From Nitrospinota bacterium (lineage in GTDB: Bacteria > Nitrospinota_A > JADGAW01): DNA of 11,474 nucleotides. Below, in pieces: positions 7,717 through 11,474 of this stretch. How positions within the stretch are numbered: the stretch's first letter is position 1; every line of letters begins with the position of its first letter. The stretch spans positions 1 to 11,474 of the forward strand of contig JADGAW010000049.1 in NCBI GenBank assembly GCA_015231815.1. Direction: 5' to 3'. The notes beneath the pieces were generated by a model, which saw only the letters and a list, made by a program, of their open reading frames with translations, did no database searches and had not been told where the DNA came from. The position numbers and the translations under genes are program-made.

Positions 7717-8070
7717 TTATATTTTCCTGTTTAGTAGGGTTAATATTTCATTAAGTTCTTTGGTAACAGAGGTGATGGAACTATTTTTGTCAGGTACACT
7801 ATTAATAGAAGGAGTAGAGAAAACCTTATTTTCTCCTTCTATGAGTTTTCTTGCTCCATCAATGGTATATTTCCTCTCGTAAAGAAGCTCTTTGATGTTT
7901 CTAACAAGCTCAATATTTTTTTTGTTATAAATTCGTTGACCTTTTGAGGTTTTTTTAGGTTTTAATGACTTAAATTCTTTTTCCCAGTAACGTAAAACAT
8001 GTGGTTCCAGATTAAATTCTTTAGATATTTCCCCGATTTTAAGAAAATAGTCCTCATCAATTTTTTCCAC
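7717..8070 (-). CDS. MerR-family transcriptional regulator
   Basis: 117 residues starting at GTG (8070-8068), with CAGG six bases upstream. No in-frame ATG fits the family N-terminus. The winged-helix DNA-binding domain is at about 9-77: FLKIGEISKEFNLEPHVLRY holds the helix-turn-helix, LRYWEKEF (26-33) is the MerR signature, and KGQRIYNKKNIELV (43-56) is the wing. 'YTIDGARKLIEGE' (68-80) ends the domain. The short remaining tail (81-117) has no cysteine cluster or ligand-binding domain, so this is a minimal MerR of the type common in Deltaproteobacteria, where its targets are mostly unknown. It sits four bases upstream of the transketolase gene on the same strand and divergently from cheD, so it may regulate either or both from the AT-rich 8071-8302 gap. 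That role is inference. Confidence 0.85.
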   Translation of the reverse strand: MEKIDEDYFLKIGEISKEFNLEPHVLRYWEKEFKSLKPKKTSKGQRIYNKKNIELVRNIKELLYERKYTIDGARKLIEGENKVFSTPSINSVPDKNSSITSVTKELNEILTLLNRKI

Positions 8071-8302
8071 AATGTACCTGTTTATTTATGTTAGTTTGAT
8101 TGAAAAAAAGAAGGTTAAATTTTACCATGTGTAAGAAAGGAGTTCTTTAATTTCTTTTATATTTCCTCACAAAAAAACTAAATAAAAAAGTTATAATTAT
8201 AAGAATTTAATTGCCCTTATTTTTCTTTTTTTATTTAACTTTTCTTTTTCATATTTAACGGTGAAAAAGGTTTATTAAATAAATTTCATTTATATATTTG
8301 AA
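8071..8302. other. AT-rich divergent intergenic region between merR and cheD
   Basis: 232 bases with long A and T runs. It must hold the promoters of both the merR-transketolase pair and the cheD pair. TATAAT-like boxes occur on both strands near 8191-8200 (TTATAATTATAA), without a convincing -35 on either. No MerR-type dyad operator with a 19-20 base spacer, no sigma-54 (GG-N10-GC) and no sigma-28 element stands out. Confidence 0.5.
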
Positions 8303-9244
8303 ATGGAATCTAATAAAATTTTTCTTCTTCCCGGAGAGCTTGTCGTAAGCAAGACCCCCCATAGTATTTCAACTATTCTAGGTTCCTGTGTCGCTGTGGC
8401 ACTCTTTAACAAAAAACAAAAGTTTGGAGGATTAAATCATTATATGCTTCCCCGTTTGCCTGTTGGTTCTTCTCAAAATGCAAAATATGGTGATTGCTCA
8501 ATTGAAACAATGATAAAAATGATGGTGGGAGCTGATTCCAATAAAAATAATTTGCAGGCAATGATTATTGGTGGTGGTCATGTTGTTGGACACCTGAGCT
8601 CTGGAGCAGGAGTAGCAGAAAAGAATATTGCAGTTGCCTTTGAAATTCTTAGAGAACACAATATCGAAATCATAAAAAAAGATATTGGAGGAAACAATGG
8701 AAGAAAGGTTTATTACCAAAGTTGGGATAATTCTATAACAATTAGAAAAATTGAAAAATCAGACTTCACTCAGCTTGCTGAGGAAAAAGTTTCGAACCTT
8801 AGAGCTAGAAAGATTAGAGTTTTGGTTGTTGATGACTCAAAGCTCGTTAGGGATTTAATTGTTCGAGCCTTGGAATCATCACCTAACATTGAGATTGTAG
8901 GAATTGCAGAAGATGCTTTTATGGCGAGAGAACTTATTTTGGAAAAAGACCCGGATGTTGTTACCTTAGACATTATTATGCCCAAAATGGATGGTATTAC
9001 TTTTTTGAAAAAACTGATGATTTATAAACCACTTCCGGTAATTATCGTGAGTACGGTTGCAAAAGAAAAGAGTGCCCAAAGAATGAGAGCTGATGAAATT
9101 GGTGCTTTTGATATTATTGATAAGGATGAGCTTACCCTCTATTCTAATATTGAAAATGCCAAAAAGATTTTGATTCCTAAAATAGAAGCTGCGGCAAAAG
9201 CAATAATTCGGAAACGGCACATAGACGAAGTTAAACATATTTAA
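8303..9244 (+). CDS. cheD: CheD receptor deamidase fused to a CheB-type receiver domain
   Basis: 313 residues in two domains. Residues 1-150 are CheD, which deamidates glutamines of chemoreceptors (and can demethylate them). ILGSC has the catalytic Cys29, and NHYMLP has the catalytic His46. The third catalytic position is Ser23 or Thr24. IIGGGHVV (88-95) and DIGGNNGRKVYY (127-138) complete the domain. Residues about 170-280 are a receiver: DD177-178, phosphoacceptor Asp223 in TLDIIMPKMDG, Ser250/Thr251 and Lys274. It resembles the CheB receiver (VSTVAKE, FLKKLM), and the tail 'ILIPKIEAAAKAIIRKR' resembles the CheB linker. The methylesterase domain that should follow is missing. The start is set by the CheD alignment; no near ribosome site is seen. 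The next gene, a second CheD, begins 14 bases on. Phosphorylation of Asp223 probably gates deamidation (inference). Confidence 0.9.
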   Translation: MESNKIFLLPGELVVSKTPHSISTILGSCVAVALFNKKQKFGGLNHYMLPRLPVGSSQNAKYGDCSIETMIKMMVGADSNKNNLQAMIIGGGHVVGHLSSGAGVAEKNIAVAFEILREHNIEIIKKDIGGNNGRKVYYQSWDNSITIRKIEKSDFTQLAEEKVSNLRARKIRVLVVDDSKLVRDLIVRALESSPNIEIVGIAEDAFMARELILEKDPDVVTLDIIMPKMDGITFLKKLMIYKPLPVIIVSTVAKEKSAQRMRADEIGAFDIIDKDELTLYSNIENAKKILIPKIEAAAKAIIRKRHIDEVKHI

Positions 9245-9258
9245 GGAAAATTTTATCG

Positions 9259-9741
9259 ATGGAAGGCACAAATAATTCGCCTATTCAACCAATTAGACAT
9301 ACCCTCTCACCTTGCACCATCTTTGCCCACAACTACCCTTCTATTGTCTATACAGAACTGTTGGATGCTGTTTCTGTGTTTTTGTATGACAAAAAACTTC
9401 GAGTTGGTGGGGTGAACCACTTTATCAGACCTTACGTAAGAAAAAAAGAACTGGCAAAACCGATGTTTGGAAATGCTGCGATGATTGGTCTTATTAAAAA
9501 AATGATTCATATGGGAACGGAAAAGGTCAATCTTGAAGCTCAAATATTTGGTGGTGCTACCTTAAATAATTTCACCTTTAGTCAACGACGGGTTGCACGC
9601 AAAAATGTAAAAGTTGCGAGAAAATTCCTGAAGAAAATGAAGATTAAAGTTGTATCAGAGGATACGGGGGGAAATAAAATGAGAAAAGTTTATTTCAATA
9701 CAGCTTCCAACGAAGTCATTGTTCTCAAAAGCGACCCATAG
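9259..9741 (+). CDS. Second CheD-family protein, catalytic cysteine replaced by alanine
   Basis: 160 residues, CheD fold. Aligned with the preceding CheD by 'LYDKKLRVGGVNHF' (against LFNKKQKFGGLNHY), the active-site stretch TILGSCVAV becomes TELLDAVSV. The catalytic Cys is thus Ala37, and the flanking Gly-Ser are Leu-Asp. His54 is kept, as are FGGAT (the GGG loop) and DTGGNKMRKVYF (the late CheD motif). The fold should therefore be intact but not a cysteine-dependent deamidase. Ala37 is codon GCT at 9367-9369, and the reading frame is open and unbroken, so this is not a decayed gene. An N-terminal extension of about 15 residues precedes the domain. A good ribosome site, AAGGAAAA (9243-9250), sits just after the upstream stop, so the pair is co-transcribed. 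Likely roles are a decoy or scaffold that binds receptors, CheC or the active CheD; this is inference. Confidence 0.88.
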   Translation: MEGTNNSPIQPIRHTLSPCTIFAHNYPSIVYTELLDAVSVFLYDKKLRVGGVNHFIRPYVRKKELAKPMFGNAAMIGLIKKMIHMGTEKVNLEAQIFGGATLNNFTFSQRRVARKNVKVARKFLKKMKIKVVSEDTGGNKMRKVYFNTASNEVIVLKSDP

Positions 9742-9750
9742 TTTATTTTA

Positions 9751-9767
9751 AAGGGGACGCTACCCTT
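9751..9767. repeat. Small hairpin at the left end of the repeat element
   Basis: AAGGG (9751-9755) pairs with CCCTT (9763-9767) around GACGCTA. It lies ten bases after the second cheD stop codon and leads into the tandem repeat AATAACTGG. GGGGACG...CCC hairpins of this look accompany RAYT/REP-type repeats in several bacterial genomes (recollection of the type, not a search). Confidence 0.45.
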
Positions 9768-9860
9768 AATAACTGGAATAACTGGGGTCAGGTACACATT
9801 AAATGGAAAGTTATTTAAAAGAGTTTTGTAATATTTAACATGTACCTGACCCCAGTTATT
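9768..9860. repeat. RAYT/REP-like palindromic element with perfect 20-bp inverted repeat
   Basis: AATAACTGGGGTCAGGTACA (9777-9796) is the exact reverse complement of 9841-9860. Six more bases, ATTAAA-type, pair inside after a two-base mismatch, leaving a loop of about 28 bases. At the left, AATAACTGG occurs twice in tandem (9768-9776, 9777-9785). The GGGGTCAGGTACAC core looks like the repeats that accompany Y1-type (RAYT, IS200-like) transposases, but no transposase gene is present, so this would be a non-autonomous copy. It lies exactly at the broken end of the toxin pseudogene. Transcribed from cheD, the stem followed by a T-rich stretch could also act as a terminator. No target duplication is evident. 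Confidence 0.65.
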
Positions 9861-10044
9861 CTTCTTTCTTGATGATTTCGTCAAAATCAGGAATTGACTG
9901 ATAAAGTTGAGTGGAAATCATGCAGATGAGCTAGTCATCATGATTCCCCGGTAACTGTCGTAGGACAAGGGCTGGTCGAAGTTTGGCGGGTGAACGGTCG
10001 GTTTGGGGAAAGGAGAAAAGAACTATTTGTCCTTCCTTGATCAT
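9856..10044 (-). pseudogene. PemK/MazF-family toxin, broken by a stop codon and 3' truncated
   Basis: Reading from ATG 10044-10042, the frame gives MIKEGQIVLFSFPQTDRSPA then KLRPALVLRQLPGNHDD, meets TAG at 9933-9931 (codon 38), and continues in frame as LICMISTQLYQSIPDFDEII up to a TAA (9858-9856). This is recognisably the first half of a PemK/MazF endoribonuclease toxin: G-Q-I-V start, LRPALVL with the conserved Arg-Pro, and ICMISTQL. Family members have Trp where the TAG stands (DDWLICM), so one TGG to TAG change explains it. Intact toxins are about 110-120 residues; everything after the DFDEI segment is missing, and the final TAA lies in the repeat arm (9841-9860). The ATG overlaps the antitoxin stop (ATGA), the normal coupling in these operons. 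The base composition looks richer in G+C than the flanking core genes. Confidence 0.8.
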
Positions 10045-10265
10045 GAGAACCGTTCTTTTAAGTCATCAATAGAATAGAGTGTGTCTTCGTCTTCCATGCC
10101 TTGCATGGCATTTACGAGAGAAAATGCTGACCAATCAATTTCTTTCTCTCCGTTTAATGGCTTTATCTTCTTAAATTCAAGATATTCAACAAAATCCAAT
10201 ACCTCTGCTTGAAGAGTTTCGGGCATATGTTGAACTTGATGATAAATTTCCTCAGGGATTGTCAT
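10041..10265 (-). CDS. DUF2281-type antitoxin
   Basis: 74 residues, full length for the family. Type II antitoxins of this kind are small acidic proteins that bind and neutralise a PemK/MazF or PIN toxin and often repress their own operon. The N-terminal part IYHQVQHMPETLQAEVLDFV (7-26) is the DUF2281 helix pair followed by 'EYLEFKK'. The C-terminal part 'WSAFSLVNAMQGMEDED' (45-61) and 'DLKERFS' is the toxin-binding tail typical of the PemK-linked branch. A strong ribosome site, GGAGG (10275-10271), lies five bases before the ATG. The toxin gene downstream overlaps by four bases but is broken, so this is an orphan antitoxin. It may persist as protection against related toxins or be on its way to loss (inference). 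Confidence 0.82.
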   Translation of the reverse strand: MTIPEEIYHQVQHMPETLQAEVLDFVEYLEFKKIKPLNGEKEIDWSAFSLVNAMQGMEDEDTLYSIDDLKERFS

Positions 10266-10299
10266 AGTAACCTCCGTTAAATACAGTGTTGTGAAAATT

Positions 10300-10328
10300 A
10301 TTATAATTATCTTTTCATTCGATTGCTA
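10300..10328 (-). promoter_or_regulatory. Possible promoter of the antitoxin-toxin operon
   Basis: On the minus strand a consensus TATAAT (10305-10300) is preceded after 17 bases by TAGCAA (10328-10323), a poor -35. It would start transcription about 28 bases upstream of the antitoxin ATG. The TTATAATTATAA-like symmetry around it could suit autoregulation. Pattern match only. Confidence 0.33.
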
Positions 10329-10353
10329 GTTTTTTCAATTTAATCAGACCCAA

Positions 10354-10542
10354 TTAAGGTATGTTATTGTACGAATATGTGGCATAGCACTTAGGACAAT
10401 TGTAATCCTGATAGAAATAACCTTCAGAATATTCACCGGAAGCATTTGTTTCAGTATGACAATGGTTACAAAATTCTTTACCACAATTATCACAAGTAAT
10501 TGTTTCATCAACATTAGTATAACAATTAGGACAAGTAGCCAT
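10354..10542 (-). CDS. Small eight-cysteine zinc-ribbon-like protein
   Basis: 62 residues with four CxxC knuckles: CPNC (4-7), CDNC (17-20), CNHC (25-28) and CPKC (49-52), plus His27 and His29. This is enough to bind two zinc ions in a double zinc-ribbon or RING/B-box-like arrangement. The protein is otherwise acidic and Tyr/Asn-rich at the C-terminus, with no enzyme motif and no membrane segment. I do not recognise a named family and give no function. The start is well supported: AGGAGG (10554-10549) is six bases before the ATG. The gene lies between the distal attC-like site with its palindromes (upstream) and the antitoxin operon (downstream), on the same strand as both. No attC-like site follows it, so it does not look like a cassette itself. 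Confidence 0.75.
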   Translation of the reverse strand: MATCPNCYTNVDETITCDNCGKEFCNHCHTETNASGEYSEGYFYQDYNCPKCYATYSYNNIP

Positions 10543-10563
10543 CTTAAACCTCCTTTAGGACAT

Positions 10564-10594
10564 AATTGCCGAACTAAGACTTAGTTCGGCAATT
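10564..10594. repeat. Perfect 15-bp palindrome upstream of the zinc-ribbon gene
   Basis: AATTGCCGAACTAAG (10564-10578), one central A, then its exact reverse complement (10580-10594). It sits ten bases from the ribosome site of the zinc-ribbon gene and could be an operator for a dimeric regulator or a hairpin in the leader RNA. No T-run follows on the minus strand, so it is a poor terminator in that direction. Confidence 0.85.
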
Positions 10595-10617
10595 CTCGGC
10601 GGCGCAGCCGCCGAGAA
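10593..10617. repeat. GC-rich 11-bp palindrome abutting the attC-like site
   Basis: TTCTCGGCGGC (10593-10603) and GCCGCCGAGAA (10607-10617) are exact reverse complements around GCA. It shares TT with the preceding palindrome and ends at the crossover position of the attC-like site. Its G+C content contrasts sharply with the surrounding AT-rich DNA. Confidence 0.85.
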
Positions 10618-10681
10618 CGCCTTGCTCATCGGAAAATGCGAGCGAAGCGAGTATTTTGTCCGGTGGAGCTACTTGTTATGC
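10612..10681 (-). repeat. attC-like recombination site of the methyltransferase cassette
   Basis: Read on the minus strand: R'' GCATAAC (10681-10675), 5-base spacer AAGTA, L'' beginning GCTC (10669-10666), then CGGA-c-AAAAT. A central variable part follows, then L' ATTTTCCG-at-GAGC (ending 10624), 5-base spacer AAGGC, and the R' position G^TTCTCG (10618-10612). The arms form an imperfect hairpin with extra unpaired bases on the L'' side, which is the asymmetry known for attC sites. About 70 bp falls in the known attC range. R' keeps only GTT of the consensus, as expected when what follows is not another cassette or is a secondary insertion site. The core R'' is a loose match to RYYYAAC. Confidence 0.6.
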
Positions 10682-11339
10682 CTTTATTGCCATACCACAT
10701 AATGACACGAATGGAACACCATCTTTTTCTTTGACTTCAGCTTCCTTAAATCCTGCGTTCGTAAGCAAGTCGACCATATCGCTTTTTGAAAAAGAGTTAA
10801 AGATGTCCTCACTAAGGTCTAAGTTACTCATTTGTTCATCGTCTCTGAAGCCAATAACCACTTTACCTCCGGGACGAAGTACGCGAAACATTTCAGCGAA
10901 ATAGTCTTCTGGCTTTTTCCAGAAGTATAAAGTGTTTGTTGAACACAATTTATCAAACGCTTCGTCTTCGAACGGAAGTAAGCTACATTCACATTCGTGT
11001 AATAAAACCCGCCCTGAAGCTATATGCCCAATATTTTCTTTTTGTGCTTGATTTATCATTGCCTTAGAGAAATCAACGCCTTCTACAGTGCCTTCGGTAG
11101 TGATATTTGCCATTTCATTTATCAACTTACCGGGACCAAAGCCAATTTCCAAAACACAGTCTCTTGATTCAAGTGCAAGACATTCTTTAACAAAAGCATT
11201 GAGAGCTGCGTTTCCTGAATTAAAGATTTTCGTCATCACAAAACGACCAATCAAGCCTGAAGGCTTTCTCGCTTGTAAAGACAAGATTCTTGACGGTATT
11301 AGTTTAACTATCCACATGACTTATTCTTATTAGGCATAA
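10618..11339 (-). mobile_element. Integron-type gene cassette carrying a methyltransferase
   Basis: The unit begins G^TTATGCC (11340-11333) and its 3' site begins GGCATAAC (10682-10675). A linear cassette must show this match between its first bases and the R'' of its own attC. It holds one gene in the same direction, starting 22 bases after the crossover point, and the stop codon TAA (10678-10676) lies within R''. Both are typical of compact cassettes. The preceding attC-like site (11334-11460) abuts it. No integrase gene lies in the window; the array would extend beyond the right edge. An alternative reading is a segment bounded by unrelated short inverted repeats. Confidence 0.58.
10676..11317 (-). 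CDS. Class I SAM-dependent methyltransferase (Methyltransf_11 type)
   Basis: 213 residues. Motif I VLEIGFGPG (55-63) binds S-adenosylmethionine. The acidic residue of motif II is Asp82 in 'VEGVDFS'. 'SLLPFEDEAFDKLCSTNTLY' (112-131) is the motif around the PFeDesFD element of Methyltransf_11, and 'MFRVLRPGGKVVIGF' (143-157) is motif post-III. The substrate cannot be read from the sequence; relatives methylate small molecules, quinones or sterols. The N-terminus (1-40) is basic, with 'KPSGLIGRFVMTKIFNSGNA' resembling the lead-in of many stand-alone methyltransferases. No ribosome site stands out before the ATG, only AATAAG. The cassette has no obvious promoter, so expression likely depends on upstream read-through. 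The stop lies within the attC core, so gene and recombination site overlap. Its base use looks closer to balanced than that of the core genes. Confidence 0.85.
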   Translation of the reverse strand: MWIVKLIPSRILSLQARKPSGLIGRFVMTKIFNSGNAALNAFVKECLALESRDCVLEIGFGPGKLINEMANITTEGTVEGVDFSKAMINQAQKENIGHIASGRVLLHECECSLLPFEDEAFDKLCSTNTLYFWKKPEDYFAEMFRVLRPGGKVVIGFRDDEQMSNLDLSEDIFNSFSKSDMVDLLTNAGFKEAEVKEKDGVPFVSLCGMAIKA

Positions 11340-11460
11340 CGAAAAGGGTAACTTGGCCGTGCCGATGTTGCCACCAAAACAAATTGTTGAAAGGAGATAA
11401 TTTTTCCCGAACAACAAAAAAGTATCGCTGGTAAGGCTCAAGTTAACCCAATAGTTAGCA
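11334..11460 (-). repeat. attC-like site of the preceding cassette (VCR-like length)
   Basis: Read on the minus strand: R'' TGCTAAC (11460-11454), a short spacer, and L'' GGGTTAACTTG (11449-11439), continuing GCC..CC..GAT. A central variable region of about 60 bases follows. Then come L' ATCGGCACGGCCAAGTTACC plus C (ending 11346), spacer TTTTC, and R' GTTATGC (11340-11334). L'' and L' are complementary apart from unpaired bases, and L'' is one base longer, as in genuine attC sites. The 127-bp span is close to that of Vibrio repeats. Ahead of it a frame ending SIKNC-stop has its TAA (11457-11455) inside R'', perhaps the end of the previous cassette's gene; this is too short to call. Confidence 0.55.
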
Positions 11461-11474
11461 GTTTTTTATGCTTG

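Noticed and set aside
8190..8202. TTATAATTATAA as a divergent promoter pair
   Set aside because: No -35 element at 16-18 bases on either strand; in DNA this AT-rich such boxes arise by chance.
9690..9884. 64-residue minus-strand reading frame across the repeat element
   Set aside because: It starts in the repeat's right flank, runs through both palindrome arms and into the end of cheD in antisense, and resembles nothing; its length comes from the repeat sequence.
10656..10904. 82-residue plus-strand reading frame
   Set aside because: It is antisense to the C-terminal part of the methyltransferase, which has clear motifs in the other strand.
11088..11333. 81-residue plus-strand reading frame
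   Set aside because: Antisense to the methyltransferase N-terminus, with no ribosome site or recognisable motif.
10675..11340. GTTATGCC / GGCATAAC as terminal inverted repeats of a small transposon
   Set aside because: The stop codon within the right core, the flanking hairpin arms with 5-base spacers and the lack of a target duplication fit an integron cassette better.
9742..11474. CRISPR array or phage genes
   Set aside because: No regularly spaced direct repeats and no phage structural or integrase protein are seen.
1..11474. tRNA or rRNA genes
   Set aside because: No cloverleaf with a GTTCRA T-arm motif in context and no rRNA-like conserved segments were noticed by eye.

Overview
The window is AT-rich by eye, with tightly packed short-gap genes. 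It looks like the chromosome of a motile, diderm (Gram-negative type) bacterium. The reasons are a LolC/LolE-type lipoprotein-release permease, several chemotaxis adaptation genes (CheR, two CheD proteins), a short Maf/DUF115 protein of the kind tied to flagellin glycosylation, and a split transketolase. Individual proteins resemble those of Deltaproteobacteria-like lineages (Desulfobacterota, Nitrospinota and similar), but I cannot place the organism to genus.

Layout. 1-433 (-) is the N-terminal part of CdsA, cut by the window edge. From 576 a plus-strand run holds a short DUF115/MptE-like protein, a LolC/E permease, CheR, a STAS protein, a metallo-beta-lactamase-fold domain fused to a histidine kinase, and, with a one-base overlap, a GpgS/MGS-like glycosyltransferase family protein (to 6881). 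Facing it on the minus strand is a two-gene unit: a MerR-family regulator (8070-7717, GTG start) and the N-terminal half of transketolase (7712-6891). Back on the plus strand are a CheD fused to a CheB-type receiver domain (8303-9244) and a second CheD whose catalytic cysteine is an alanine (9259-9741).

The character changes after 9741. An RAYT/REP-like repeat with a perfect 20-bp inverted repeat (9777-9796 / 9841-9860) abuts the broken 3' end of a PemK/MazF-type toxin gene. The toxin also carries an in-frame TAG, while its DUF2281-type antitoxin gene is intact. Next are a small eight-cysteine zinc-ribbon protein, two adjoining palindromes, and what I read as the distal end of an integron cassette array. 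That array part is a methyltransferase gene cassette (about 10618-11339, minus strand) with its own attC-like site (10612-10681) and the attC-like site of the preceding cassette (11334-11460). No integrase is in the window.

How the parts fit. CheR methylates receptors, and CheD proteins normally deamidate receptors and talk to CheC or CheB. Here the CheB methylesterase domain is absent and its receiver has been joined to CheD, beside a catalytically dead CheD. This suggests a rewired, phosphorylation-controlled receptor-modification system. The STAS protein and the MBL-histidine kinase are candidate partners in the same signalling network. The most unusual points are the CheD-receiver fusion plus pseudo-CheD pair, the MBL-kinase fusion, and the accessory segment with decayed toxin-antitoxin and cassette DNA.
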